A stretch of DNA of 64,000 bases, from contig NZ_SEWF01000026.1 of NCBI RefSeq assembly GCF_004168285.1, positions 1 through 64,000 on the forward strand, written 5' to 3'. Below are positions 34,402 through 43,684 of the stretch, one piece after another. A model generated the notes under the pieces. That model searched no databases. It saw only the letters and a list, made by a program, of their open reading frames with translations, and was not told the origin of the DNA. Position 1 is the stretch's first letter. Each line of letters begins with the position of its first letter. Source of the DNA: Emticicia agri. Its GTDB lineage: Bacteria; Bacteroidota; Bacteroidia; Cytophagales; Spirosomataceae. The position numbers and the translations under genes were made by a program.

Positions 34402-35310
34402 ATGTCTGCCTACCATGTACCCGTTATGCTCAAACAATGCCTCGATGGCCTTAATATCAAGCCAGATGGCGTATATATAGATGTAACATTTGGCGGTGGC
34501 GGACACTCAAGAGCCATTCTCGAACACCTTACGACAGGTAAACTCTATGGTTTCGACCAGGATGCCGATGCCAAAGCAGAATCTAAATTGATAGAGAATA
34601 AAAATTTCACCTTTATTGATGCCAATTTTCGTAATATCAGGCAATATCTGCGTTTATTTGGCGTAAAAAAAGTAGATGGGATTTTAGCCGATTTAGGTAT
34701 ATCATCTCATCAGATTGATACGCCTGAACGTGGCTTCTCTACCCGATTTGATGCAGAACTGGATATGCGTATGAATCAGAAAGCTGATATTACAGCTAAA
34801 AATATTGTTAATGAATATTCGGTTGAACAACTGCACAAAATTTTAGGCATGTATGGCGAAATACAAAATGCCCGTACAGCCGCCCAGGCCATCTATACTG
34901 CCCGATTGAATAAAAGCATAGATACTATCAAAGATTTGAAAGGTATATTGCAGAAGTTTACACCTCGTGGCAAAGAAAACAAATACTTTGCACAGGTTTT
35001 TCAGGCTTTGCGCATTGAAGTCAATCAGGAAATGGCTGTTCTGGAAGAATTTTTGCAACAAACACCTGAGGTATTGGAAGAAGGCGGAAGACTGGTGGTA
35101 ATGTCGTACCACTCACTGGAAGACCGACTGGTGAAGAACTTTATCAGAAGCGGGAAGTTTGGTGGAGAAGTAGAAAAAGATTTTTTCGGAAATGATTTAA
35201 AACCCTTAGAGGCCGTTAATAGAAAAGCAATTGAAGCCAGCGAACAAGAAAGACAACAAAACCCGAGAGCCAGAAGTGCTAAATTGCGAATAGCGGAGCG
35301 TATAAAATAA
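34402..35310 (+). CDS. rsmH: 16S rRNA (cytosine(1402)-N(4))-methyltransferase
   Basis: A 302-residue RsmH (MraW) protein, methylating N4 of C1402 in the 16S rRNA with S-adenosylmethionine. ATG at 34402 (MSAYHVPVMLKQCLDGL) is preferred to the TTG at 34393. Diagnostic motifs: YHVPVMLKQ, VTFGGGGHSRAIL (SAM loop), GILADLGISSHQID, RGFSTRFDAELDMRMNQ, QALRIEVNQEM, VMSYHSLEDRLVKNF and the end QNPRARSAKLRIAERI. It usually lies in the mraZ-ftsL-ftsI division cluster; here it is followed directly by a glycosyltransferase gene and no division genes are in the window. Confidence 0.96.
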   Translation: MSAYHVPVMLKQCLDGLNIKPDGVYIDVTFGGGGHSRAILEHLTTGKLYGFDQDADAKAESKLIENKNFTFIDANFRNIRQYLRLFGVKKVDGILADLGISSHQIDTPERGFSTRFDAELDMRMNQKADITAKNIVNEYSVEQLHKILGMYGEIQNARTAAQAIYTARLNKSIDTIKDLKGILQKFTPRGKENKYFAQVFQALRIEVNQEMAVLEEFLQQTPEVLEEGGRLVVMSYHSLEDRLVKNFIRSGKFGGEVEKDFFGNDLKPLEAVNRKAIEASEQERQQNPRARSAKLRIAERIK

Positions 35311-36303
35311 GTGAATGAGATGGTAAAAGTAAGTGTAATGGTTCTGACGTACAAGCACGAAAAATTTATTCGTAAAACGTTAGATTCCATTCTTAGCCAG
35401 AAAGTTAATTTCAAGTTTGAGGTATTGGTTGGCGATGATGCTTCGCCTGATAATACGCAGGCTATTATTCGAGAGTATCATCAGAAATACCCTGATATAA
35501 TTGTTCCTTTGCTTCATCAGGAAAACCTTGGTGGTTTCGGGAAAAATAATACGTTAGTTGCTTTAGAAGCAGCTAAAGGCCAGTACATTGCTCCTATGGA
35601 CGGCGACGACTACTGGACAGATGATAATAAGCTGCAAAAAATGGCTGACTTTCTGGATACTCACCCCGATTTTGTAGCCTGTTTTCATAATGCAGAGATT
35701 ATTTTTGACGATGATTCTCACCCTAATCAATTCGTAAATCCGCCTGACCAGAAGGAAATAGTAACCGTAGAAGATTTTATCGGCGAAGATGAGGTGTGGT
35801 TTATTGCTACCTCAGCTATTCTGTTTCGTCATGGGGTTATTAATCATTACCCACAGTGGTTTCATGAGTCTAAGAGTGGCGATATTCCCCGTTATATTTT
35901 GTTAGGTAAAGGCGGAGGCAAGTTTAAATACATGAATGAGGTAATGTCGGTTTATCGTAAAAACCGTAACAGTGGCATGAGCTTTACTGATGGCTACGCC
36001 GATGCTGAATTTCTGAAAAACCGCATAGATATGTATAGAGGCATTGACAAAGAGCTAAACTACCGTTTTCATCAGACTCTCAATAAGAATGTTGCCCGTT
36101 ATTATAGAATGATGCTTGATAGTAAGCAATATGTTGATAAATATTTCAAAAAAGTGTCTGCTGCTATTCAGTATCTCAGGTTAGGTAAACCTTCTTCTGC
36201 TACTACTAAAGAAATTATAAGAGAGTATATTTTCCCTAAATGGTTGAGCAGAACTTATAGTTTTTTTGCGCTCTTGCCGCATCGTATCAAAAATAACACC
36301 TAA
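35311..36303 (+). CDS. Family 2 glycosyltransferase
   Basis: 330 residues; GTG at 35311 abuts the rsmH stop, ATG at 35320 (MVKVSVMVLTYKHEKF) is the alternative. GT-A fold: VLTYKHEKFIRKTLDSIL, VGDDASPDNTQAI, and PMDGDDYWTD, where the DGDD stretch supplies the metal-binding DxD. A middle part HNAEIIFDDDS and a Lys/Tyr-rich end follow. It resembles the next gene closely over the catalytic half, so the two arose by duplication. Donor and acceptor unknown; likely acts in the second glycan cluster. Confidence 0.9.
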   Translation: MNEMVKVSVMVLTYKHEKFIRKTLDSILSQKVNFKFEVLVGDDASPDNTQAIIREYHQKYPDIIVPLLHQENLGGFGKNNTLVALEAAKGQYIAPMDGDDYWTDDNKLQKMADFLDTHPDFVACFHNAEIIFDDDSHPNQFVNPPDQKEIVTVEDFIGEDEVWFIATSAILFRHGVINHYPQWFHESKSGDIPRYILLGKGGGKFKYMNEVMSVYRKNRNSGMSFTDGYADAEFLKNRIDMYRGIDKELNYRFHQTLNKNVARYYRMMLDSKQYVDKYFKKVSAAIQYLRLGKPSSATTKEIIREYIFPKWLSRTYSFFALLPHRIKNNT

Positions 36304-36314
36304 AATTACTCCAC

Positions 36315-37154
36315 ATGCCAGCTACTCATCCAAAAGTCAGTGTTTGTATTCCTACTTATAACCACGAACAATTTATCCGTCAGACATTAGATGGAATACT
36401 GATGCAAAAAACTGATTTCGAGATTGAGATTGTGATTGGCGATGATGCTTCTACCGATAATGCTCCTGCTATTATACGCCAATATGTGGAACAATACCCG
36501 CATCTTTTCAATCCGTTTCTTCATCAGGAAAATCAGGGGCCGAAAGAACCGAGAGAATTTGCCGGACGTAACAATGTATTGATGATTGTAAAGGCATGCA
36601 AAGGCGATTATGTAGCCATGTGTGAGGGCGATGATTACTGGACAGACCCGCTGAAATTACAAAAGCAATTTGATTTTATGGAGGCCAATAAAGATTATAT
36701 GATTTGCCACCATAACATGAGAGTGATTTATGAAGATAAGTCTCCCGAACAGCTTTTTAATTTACCGGGACAGAAAATTCATTCAACTATAGAGGATATT
36801 TTAGAAGACCGCTGGTTTATTGGTACTGCCAGTATTTTTTATCGCAATTTTTTCCGGGATCACGATTTTGCAGATTGGCACAGTAGAGCCGCCGCAGGAG
36901 ACTGGGCGATGGTGATACAACTGGCAGCACAGGGTGATATTCATTATATACCTGAAATAATGGGTGTATATAGAAAACACCGTGACGGTTTAAGTAATGT
37001 GCAGTCTGCTACCAATTTGTGGTTTCTGAAAAACCGTAAACAGATGTTTATGGATGTGAATAAATGGCTTGATTACAGATATGACGCAACCGTTAAGGAA
37101 ACTTTAAGGCGATACGATGAACAAATTGAAGCATACGAGCGTAATTTTTCCTAA
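36315..37154 (+). CDS. Family 2 glycosyltransferase (paralogue of the previous gene)
   Basis: 279 residues with VCIPTYNHEQFIRQTLDGIL, IGDDASTDNAPAIIRQY, MCEGDDYWTDPLKLQKQ (DxD-type metal site) and the shared EIMGVYRKHRDG and FLKNRKQMF blocks seen as EVMSVYRKNRN and FLKNRIDMY in the preceding protein. Separated from it by 11 bases. Both lack membrane helices and should add sugars in the cytoplasm. The family member has no proven substrate here. Confidence 0.9.
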   Translation: MPATHPKVSVCIPTYNHEQFIRQTLDGILMQKTDFEIEIVIGDDASTDNAPAIIRQYVEQYPHLFNPFLHQENQGPKEPREFAGRNNVLMIVKACKGDYVAMCEGDDYWTDPLKLQKQFDFMEANKDYMICHHNMRVIYEDKSPEQLFNLPGQKIHSTIEDILEDRWFIGTASIFYRNFFRDHDFADWHSRAAAGDWAMVIQLAAQGDIHYIPEIMGVYRKHRDGLSNVQSATNLWFLKNRKQMFMDVNKWLDYRYDATVKETLRRYDEQIEAYERNFS

Positions 37155-37214
37155 TTTTGCCACACAACCGAATTTTTAAGTAGATGTCCTCAATAGCTAT
37201 CAGAGGTTTATTGT

Positions 37215-38132
37215 ATGAAAATTACCATTGTTACTCCACTTTTTAATGACTGGGATTGTTTGTATCAGCTCATCGAACAGATTCGATTAGTACTGGCACC
37301 TACCAAATACCACAATTACAGCATATTAGTGGTTGACGACTGCTCAAGCCTCGAAGTGGAGAAAGATAAACTAAAAGGACACCCCGTTGAAATTTTACAT
37401 CTGAACAAAAACCTCGGTCACCAGAAAGCTATTGCCATCGGTCTGTCTTACCTGAATGCCCATTCTGACAATGATTTTTTTGTAGTGATGGACAGCGACG
37501 GAGAAGATAAACCGGAGCATTTACCTATTCTGCTTGAAGAAGCGTCTGCTAATGGTGGGAAAGAAATTGTTTTTGCCCGCCGAACCAAACGAAAAGAGAG
37601 TTTCCTTTTCAAGATTTTCTACAAGATTTACAAATACGCTTTTATTTTCCTGACCGGAAAGGTGATAAATTTTGGTAATTTTTCGGTGATTCCTAAGAAA
37701 CTGTTAGATAAAGTTACCCACGTTTCCGACATCTGGAATCATTATCCGGGGGGTATTATCCGTTCAAGGCTTTTGTATAAATCAGTAGGCTTAGAACGAG
37801 GCGAGCGATACACCGGTAAATCCAAAATGAATTATACCTCTCTGGTAATACATGGGCTAAGTGCCATAGCAGTTTATATTGATACCGTCTCTGTTCGTCT
37901 GTTAATTGCTATTTCATCGCTCAGTTTAGTAGCCATTGTAGGCATTATTATTGTTTTTATTTATAGCAGCTATTTTCCCAGTTGGGCGGTATTAATCATT
38001 TTCGGGATTCTGATGCAGGCCTTTCTGAGCGCTTTAATACTGGTTTTTACAGTACTCTCCTATCGGGTAAATTTTAATTTTCTTCCGGCAGCACATTTTC
38101 AGGATTATGTCGAATCAGTTGAGAAATTTTAA
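37215..38132 (+). CDS. Membrane glycosyltransferase, dolichol-phosphate mannosyltransferase-like (GtrB type)
   Basis: 305 residues. The catalytic GT2 domain (1 to about 215) shows IVTPLFNDWDCLYQLIEQI, VVDDCSS, LNKNLGHQKAIAIGL and VMDSDGEDKPEHLPIL (DxD-type). Two membrane helices follow (about 232-258 and 262-290). This is the form of DPM1/GtrB enzymes, which load a sugar on undecaprenyl phosphate for later use outside by a GT-C enzyme; the next gene encodes such a multi-spanning protein. TAATTTTG at 37152-37159 may be its own -7 element. Confidence 0.87.
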   Translation: MKITIVTPLFNDWDCLYQLIEQIRLVLAPTKYHNYSILVVDDCSSLEVEKDKLKGHPVEILHLNKNLGHQKAIAIGLSYLNAHSDNDFFVVMDSDGEDKPEHLPILLEEASANGGKEIVFARRTKRKESFLFKIFYKIYKYAFIFLTGKVINFGNFSVIPKKLLDKVTHVSDIWNHYPGGIIRSRLLYKSVGLERGERYTGKSKMNYTSLVIHGLSAIAVYIDTVSVRLLIAISSLSLVAIVGIIIVFIYSSYFPSWAVLIIFGILMQAFLSALILVFTVLSYRVNFNFLPAAHFQDYVESVEKF

Positions 38133-38178
38133 ATGGGCATAACTCCGGAATTAATCACACAAATCATTGAATTTTTGA

Positions 38179-39990
38179 ATGAAAAATAAAGCAGGTATAT
38201 ACTTTCTGATTTTAGCACCAATTATCGCATTTTATGTTTTTGTTGAAAGAAATGCGTTTAACATTGGCTGGAATGACGACTGGCACGGCATAGAGGGTTT
38301 TTTAGCCAGTTGGATGCAACAAACCACTTTTGGCGAAAAACTGACACTTCTGTTTTCGCAGATGTGCGAGCATCGCATTATTTATGTGAGACTAAGTACC
38401 CTACTTTGTTATAACCTTTTCGGCGAAGTCAATTATAAGATATTGATGCTGATGGGGGTTTCTTATCTGCTCATTCTGCCTTTTGTTTTTTATCGTTTAC
38501 TGAAAGAGATTAATGTAGGGTTAGCTTACTTGGTGCCTATCATCTTTATTATTTTTAATACCCAGCCTATTGAGAATATATTCTGGGCTATTACTTCTTT
38601 ACAGCCTAATACCGTAATTATTTTCGGGCTCTGGGGTTTTGGGCTGCTATTATTCAATAAAAAAGCGTGGGCTTTTTATATGGCTAATTTTCTGTTTTTT
38701 CTGGCTATGTTTACCAATGGCAATGGTATGTTCTCATTTTTAGCTGCCATTCCTCTGGTTTTATATGCTCGTACTAAAAGTGAGAAAATACAGTATCTAA
38801 TAATTGTAGTATTTAGTTTTTGGTTGTATTTCCACGATTTCCAGAAACCGGGCATCCGGCCTGATGTGATGGTTAATATCACCCAATTCCCACATATTAT
38901 CTTAGGCGATTTCTTTGCTTTCTTCGGTTCACCTATTGATAGTACTGTTCAGATTTATGATATTACGGTTAAACACGTAGTAGCTATTGTAGTGGGTCTG
39001 GTCATGATTGGCTGGTTGGCGGTGCTATTGTTTACTTTTCTGTATTATCGTTTCTGGTCGAAAGCAAAAAAGAATATGCACAACTGGTTTTATCGATTGT
39101 ATGATAAACTGTTAAAATATCCCAAATTCAATCTCTATTTGTTGGCGGCTTTTCTGTTTGTGGGTTTAAGTGGGGCTGCTTTTTCAGTGTCAAGAGCCAG
39201 TCAGGGATTAGAACAAGCCTTTGCCAGCCGTTATAAAACTGTATCAATTATTCTGTTCATTGTACTGTATCTAAGTTCTTTCAATATTCTTCCTGTCAGC
39301 CAGTGGAAAAAATATCTGCAGATTTCGATTATAGTAACCTTGCTATTCAATCTCTTTTCTTATTATGAGAGTTGGGACGATGTAGAGAATCGCCGTCGTT
39401 TCTTTGGCACAACCATTCTGAACTGGAAAAACAACGGCCGATACTATTATTATGCCTTTCCTGATTCCCGTAATCCTGACGACCACGCGCCTATTACACA
39501 ATACCAGCGATTGCCTATTCCACCTTTGAATTATGCAGGTTTTGTGCCGGGTATCATGAAATATGTGAATGATATACTCTGGGTTAGTCGGGTACATTTC
39601 AAAAACTATACTCCCCCGGCTGAAATCGATGTAATGCACAAAGCCTTATACGAAAATCAGGTGGCCAATACAGGCAATGAAACGGTGAAGATAACTGATG
39701 GCTCTAATACCTTCCGTATAGAAATGGAGAACGTTTTTGTGCCATTCGGCACCCGTTATGATGGTTACTATGCCATTTTTACCAACGAAAAAAATCGTGT
39801 GGCTTTTCCTTTAGAAACGCAGGCCAATAAATTTACGACATTTCTGGGTACGCAACGGTTTTATAACAATAGGATTGATGTGATAGTAGCCAAGCCCGAA
39901 ATACCAAGCGGACAATTCAGTATGAAAATCGGAAAATTAGAAAATAACCAGTTTAAAGTCATTAAGGAACAAACAATTAACATTCAATAA
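38179..39990 (+). CDS. Polytopic membrane protein, GT-C glycosyltransferase-like
   Basis: 603 residues with about eleven membrane helices in the first 410 residues and a soluble, probably periplasmic C-terminal domain (about 415-603). After the first helix there is GWNDDWHGIEGF, an acidic pair in the first outer loop as in GT-C enzymes that use polyprenyl-phosphate sugars. I do not recognise a closer family. It stands just downstream of the GtrB-like gene whose product would supply such a donor. A role in sugar decoration of a surface glycan is inferred. Confidence 0.7.
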   Translation: MKNKAGIYFLILAPIIAFYVFVERNAFNIGWNDDWHGIEGFLASWMQQTTFGEKLTLLFSQMCEHRIIYVRLSTLLCYNLFGEVNYKILMLMGVSYLLILPFVFYRLLKEINVGLAYLVPIIFIIFNTQPIENIFWAITSLQPNTVIIFGLWGFGLLLFNKKAWAFYMANFLFFLAMFTNGNGMFSFLAAIPLVLYARTKSEKIQYLIIVVFSFWLYFHDFQKPGIRPDVMVNITQFPHIILGDFFAFFGSPIDSTVQIYDITVKHVVAIVVGLVMIGWLAVLLFTFLYYRFWSKAKKNMHNWFYRLYDKLLKYPKFNLYLLAAFLFVGLSGAAFSVSRASQGLEQAFASRYKTVSIILFIVLYLSSFNILPVSQWKKYLQISIIVTLLFNLFSYYESWDDVENRRRFFGTTILNWKNNGRYYYYAFPDSRNPDDHAPITQYQRLPIPPLNYAGFVPGIMKYVNDILWVSRVHFKNYTPPAEIDVMHKALYENQVANTGNETVKITDGSNTFRIEMENVFVPFGTRYDGYYAIFTNEKNRVAFPLETQANKFTTFLGTQRFYNNRIDVIVAKPEIPSGQFSMKIGKLENNQFKVIKEQTINIQ

Positions 39991-40014
39991 ACAAACTACA
40001 TAATAGCTTTCAAC

Positions 40015-41364
40015 ATGAAATTAAATATAATAGGTGGTGGAATGACTGGACTGGCAGCGGCCTATATAGCAGCCAAGCAAGGGATTAAAGTAACCGTGGT
40101 TGAGGGGAGCGATAAGTTTGGCGGATTATTGAACACTTTTGAAATTGGCGGCAACCAGTTGGAATATTATTACCATCACTTTTTTACGCAAGATGCCGAA
40201 TTACGCTGGCTATTGAATGATTTAGGCATTGCTGATAAAGCCTTTTATAAGAAAACAACCATGGGGGTTTTCAGAAATGGCAAAATATATGACTTTAATT
40301 CTCCGATGGATTTGCTGAAATTTAAGCCTGTTGGATTTATCGGGAAAATACGTTTTGGTTTAACCAGTATTTTTTTAGGGAAATTTGCTAAATGGCGTGA
40401 AAATGAAGAAATATCTACGTTAGACTGGTTTTATAGATGGGCAGGCAAAGACATAACTGATGCACTCTGGAAACCTATGCTCAATATCAAGTTTGGCCCT
40501 TATGCCCATCAGGTACCTTTGTCGTGGATGATTGGTCGTATGGCGCAACGGTTGGGTTCTCGTAAAGAAGGCGATGAAAGTTTAGGCTATATACAAGGAA
40601 GCTGGAAAACGCTGATAGATACCTTATTGAAGAGATTGGAAGAAATGGGCGTAGAACTCATTAAAAACGAACAGGTAGAAGAATTCAGAATTGAGAATAA
40701 CGAAATAAAAGGCATTAAGACCAAAAACTTGGAGCTTGGTGGCAATGGTGATAAATTCTTGCTGACCATTCCATCTATTTATTTTGACAAGATTAAAAAC
40801 TCTCCGCTTGATGCCAATGGTATCGAATACTTTGGGGCAGTATGTACGATTCTGGAATTAAAAAAATCATTCAGTCATATTTACTGGATGAACGTAGCCG
40901 ACCAGGGCTTCCCGTTTGGTGGCGTAATTGAACATACCAATTTTATACCGAAGGAGCAGTACAATGGCTCGCACATTGTGTATTTATCCCGCTACTTTGC
41001 CATGAGCGAAGATCTGGCAAAAATGAGTAATGATGAAATCAGAGCCTTAATGATTCCGCCATTGAAGCGCATCAACCCTGAGTTTTCGGAAGATTGGATT
41101 AAAAATGTGTATATCTTCAAAACTAATACGGCTGCCACCGTTTGTGATCTGAATTTTTCGGAGAAAGTACCGGCCTGTGAAACGTCAACCAAAAATTTGT
41201 ATATAGCCAATATGGCACATATCTACCCTGACGAACGTAGTACCAATAACTCTATCAGAGTAGCTGCTGAGGCATGCAAAGTAATGGGTGTAAACAGTGA
41301 TTTTGTTCCTTATGGAGCTTCACTTTCAGGAAAGATTGGATTTGGAAACAATTCTGAAAAATAA
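40015..41364 (+). CDS. FAD-dependent NAD(P)-binding oxidoreductase (amine-oxidase-like)
   Basis: 449 residues with an N-terminal dinucleotide-binding fold IIGGGMTGLAAAYIAAKQG and the following VVEGSDKFGGLLNTF, as in the amine oxidase/protoporphyrinogen oxidase/UDP-galactopyranose mutase superfamily. YYYHHFFTQDAEL and the C-terminal LYIANMAHIYPDERSTNNSIRVA (second FAD contact) are typical of the group found in polysaccharide clusters. It lies 24 bases after the GT-C-like gene and ends the unit. The reaction is unknown; modification of a lipid-linked sugar is a fair guess from context. Confidence 0.85.
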   Translation: MKLNIIGGGMTGLAAAYIAAKQGIKVTVVEGSDKFGGLLNTFEIGGNQLEYYYHHFFTQDAELRWLLNDLGIADKAFYKKTTMGVFRNGKIYDFNSPMDLLKFKPVGFIGKIRFGLTSIFLGKFAKWRENEEISTLDWFYRWAGKDITDALWKPMLNIKFGPYAHQVPLSWMIGRMAQRLGSRKEGDESLGYIQGSWKTLIDTLLKRLEEMGVELIKNEQVEEFRIENNEIKGIKTKNLELGGNGDKFLLTIPSIYFDKIKNSPLDANGIEYFGAVCTILELKKSFSHIYWMNVADQGFPFGGVIEHTNFIPKEQYNGSHIVYLSRYFAMSEDLAKMSNDEIRALMIPPLKRINPEFSEDWIKNVYIFKTNTAATVCDLNFSEKVPACETSTKNLYIANMAHIYPDERSTNNSIRVAAEACKVMGVNSDFVPYGASLSGKIGFGNNSEK

Positions 41365-41436
41365 TACGATAATTTTTCAAGCATAAAACTTTTTGGTGTT
41401 GATAAGCGTTTCTACATCATACACGTTTTTCAAAGG

Positions 41437-41472
41437 AAAGTCTTGCTTCGATAAAAAAGCAGGACTTTTTTG
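41437..41472 (+). terminator. Terminator of the second glycan cluster
   Basis: AAAGTCTTGCTT and AAGCAGGACTTT pair (one G-T pair) around an 8-base loop, then TTTT. Confidence 0.8.
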
Positions 41473-41515
41473 TTGCTATCTTTTTCTTCTTTGCCCTTTT
41501 GTGTTTCAAATACCC

Positions 41516-41523
41516 TATCTTTG
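41516..41523 (+). promoter_or_regulatory. -7 promoter element of the 41557 glycosyltransferase
   Basis: TATCTTTG; a TTTG at 41490-41493 is 22 bases upstream, slightly far for -33. ATG follows 33 bases later. Confidence 0.5.
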
Positions 41524-41556
41524 CGGACTAAACATTCGCACTAAGCCCTTGTTATA

Positions 41557-42501
41557 ATGATTTCTATTGTAATTCCCATTTTTAACGAAGAAGAAAACCT
41601 CCAAAATCTTTATAATCGATTAACCGCTGCTGCTCCTTCCTGGGGAGAAGATTATGAAATTGTATTAGTTGATGATGGCTCTCGTGATAGTTCATTAACC
41701 ATGATGAGAGTGATGGCTGAAAAAGATAGCCGTGTAAGAGTAGTGAAACTTTCCCGCAATTTCGGACATCAGCCTGCTATTTCAGCCGGAATAAAAATTG
41801 CCAAAGGCGATGCGATTGTGATTATGGATGGCGACCTGCAAGACCCACCGGAAGAACTACATAGATTTCTGGCTAAATGGAGAGAGGGGTATGAAGTAGT
41901 ATTTGCAGTAAGAACCAAACGCAAAGAAGGTTTCTTCAAAAAAATGGCGTATTCCACTTTTTATAGAATACTGGCCTGGATTTCAGACATTGAAATTCCA
42001 TTAGATTCTGGTGATTTTTGTGTAATGGACAGAAAAGTAGTGAATGTATTAGTACACGAGATGCCCGAACAATTGAGATTTGTACGCGGTATGCGTGCCT
42101 TTGCCGGATTTAAACAGATTGGTGTTACTTACGAAAGAGCCGAAAGAGCGGCAGGAGAAGTAAAATATACTTTCAAGAAATTAGTGCAGTTAGCATTAGA
42201 CGGCTTATTCGGCTTTTCAAGTTTCCCACTTCGGCTGGCTACCTATATGGGTTTTATTATCTCTATTCCCTCGTTTTTCTTAGGTATTTTCTTTGTTTTA
42301 CATCGTTTGATTGGTTTTAAGGTTTTCGGTCATGCCCCCGAAGAGACCCCTGGTACAGCTTCGCTGGCAGTAGGCATGTATTTCTTAGGCGGTGTTATCC
42401 TGATTATCTTAGGAATTTTAGGCGAGTACATCGGTAGAATTTATATTGAAGTAAAAAAACGACCGTTCTTTGTGATTGATGAAGTGATTGAGAAGAAATA
42501 A
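41557..42501 (+). CDS. Membrane family 2 glycosyltransferase, GtrB/DPM type
   Basis: 314 residues: SIVIPIFNEEENLQNLYNRL, VLVDDGSRDSSL, LSRNFGHQPAISAGI, VIMDGDLQDPPEEL (DxD), SGDFCVMDRKVV and LRFVRGMRAFAGFKQ, the standard string of bactoprenol glucosyl/mannosyl transferases. Two membrane helices lie at about 232-258 and 268-292, and the EYIGRIYIEVKKRPFFVIDE end is classic for the GtrB/YfdH group. It would load a sugar on undecaprenyl phosphate. Own promoter and terminator, so transcribed alone. A GtrA-like flippase gene is at 48961. Confidence 0.92.
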   Translation: MISIVIPIFNEEENLQNLYNRLTAAAPSWGEDYEIVLVDDGSRDSSLTMMRVMAEKDSRVRVVKLSRNFGHQPAISAGIKIAKGDAIVIMDGDLQDPPEELHRFLAKWREGYEVVFAVRTKRKEGFFKKMAYSTFYRILAWISDIEIPLDSGDFCVMDRKVVNVLVHEMPEQLRFVRGMRAFAGFKQIGVTYERAERAAGEVKYTFKKLVQLALDGLFGFSSFPLRLATYMGFIISIPSFFLGIFFVLHRLIGFKVFGHAPEETPGTASLAVGMYFLGGVILIILGILGEYIGRIYIEVKKRPFFVIDEVIEKK

Positions 42502-42531
42502 AAGACTATAAGAATATTTATATTTTGAATT

Positions 42532-42557
42532 ATGCCATGCTCTAAAAGAGGTGGCAT
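42532..42557 (+). terminator. Hairpin after the GtrB-like gene, possible terminator
   Basis: ATGCCAtgCTCT, 3-base loop, AGAGgTGGCAT, then TTTATT. The T tract is short, so termination is likely but not certain. Confidence 0.55.
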
Positions 42558-42692
42558 TTATTGTATAGCAGTCCTTTAATGAAATTCCGTTAAATTGTTC
42601 TATTAAATTACTGATTTTGCCATTATGACCTGAGCAACGATTTAAAAAATCGTGAGACATTCTTCAATCCGTTCGATTATTTTCTACCTTTG

Positions 42693-42700
42693 TATCTTTG
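42693..42700 (+). promoter_or_regulatory. -7 promoter element of the exonuclease gene
   Basis: TATCTTTG, directly preceded by a second TACCTTTG (42685-42692). Two overlapping -7 elements 17 and 25 bases before the ATG imply a very short leader. Confidence 0.5.
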
Positions 42701-42716
42701 ATTTAAATGACCAATA

Positions 42717-43532
42717 ATGCTTACTCATTCTCTTAAACTCCGAAAACCCCTTGCCGTAATAGACCTCGAAACTACCGGAGTTAACATTACCAAAGACAGA
42801 ATTGTAGAATTGTGTATTGCAAAAGCCAAAGTTGATGGAACGGTTGAAGTAAAGACAAAACTGATTAATCCCGGCGTACCGATTCCACCGGAGACGAGTA
42901 TGATTCATGGGATTTATGACGAAGATGTGAAAGATGCGCCAAGTTTTAAGCAAATCGGTAAGTCATTAGCTCAGTTTTTAGAAGGTTGTGATTTAGCAGG
43001 TTTTAATAGCAATCGTTTTGATGTGCCGATGCTGGTAGAAGAGTTTTTAAGAATTGATGTGGATTTTGATACAAAAAACCGTAAACTGATTGATGCCCAA
43101 CGGATTTTCCATCTGATGGAGCCTCGTACACTTTCGGCGGCTTATCGGTTATATTGCCACAGAGAATTAGATGGTGCACACAGTGCTGAAGTAGATACGC
43201 TGGCAACTTTAGAAGTACTATGCGCACAGGTAGAAAAATATGAGGGCGTAAAACTGAAAAATGACAAAGGTGAAGAATACGAGCCTGTAAAAAACGACAT
43301 GGATGTATTGCACCAGTTGACATCGGCCAATATTGTTGATTTTGCCCAAAGAATGACACGCAATGCCAAAGGAGAGATAGTTTTTAATTTTGGCAAGCAT
43401 AGTGGCAAAGCCGTTAAGTTTGTTTTAAAACAAGAACCACAGTATTATGACTGGATGATTAACGGAGATTTTCCGTTAGATACTAAAAGAAAATTAACAG
43501 AAATCAAGCTGAAAATGATGCTTGAAAAGTAG
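42717..43532 (+). CDS. DEDDh 3'-5' exonuclease with C-terminal DUF3820-like domain
   Basis: 271 residues. The exonuclease domain (about 10-175) is of the DnaQ/epsilon type: AVIDLETTG (Asp16, Glu18), LAGFNSNRFDVPML (Asp) and ELDGAHSAEVDTLAT (His and Asp), giving the DEDDh metal site. The C-terminal part (about 225-271) has IVFNFGKHSGKAVKF and PQYYDWMINGDFPLDTK, the pattern of the small DUF3820-like domain often joined to such exonucleases. It would trim DNA 3' ends in repair or proofreading. Monocistronic by its promoter; the next gene starts with its own promoter. Confidence 0.92.
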   Translation: MLTHSLKLRKPLAVIDLETTGVNITKDRIVELCIAKAKVDGTVEVKTKLINPGVPIPPETSMIHGIYDEDVKDAPSFKQIGKSLAQFLEGCDLAGFNSNRFDVPMLVEEFLRIDVDFDTKNRKLIDAQRIFHLMEPRTLSAAYRLYCHRELDGAHSAEVDTLATLEVLCAQVEKYEGVKLKNDKGEEYEPVKNDMDVLHQLTSANIVDFAQRMTRNAKGEIVFNFGKHSGKAVKFVLKQEPQYYDWMINGDFPLDTKRKLTEIKLKMMLEK

Positions 43533-43618
43533 TTTTTAAGCATTAAAAAAGCGTTTTTTTAAGATAAATACTCGAATTTTTCTAAGAATTACCTCTAAGT
43601 TAAAATTCGGGTTGATAA

Positions 43619-43648
43619 TTGTTTATTGATAATTGTTCATTATTTTTG
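43619..43648 (+). promoter_or_regulatory. Bacteroidota-type promoter of nuoK
   Basis: TTG at 43619-43621, 19-base spacer, TATTTTTG at 43641-43648. ATG of nuoK is 36 bases further. Supports nuoKLMN as a separate transcript. Confidence 0.6.
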
Positions 43649-43684
43649 CGAAAATCTTTTCGGAAAACAACCATAATTCTGCAA

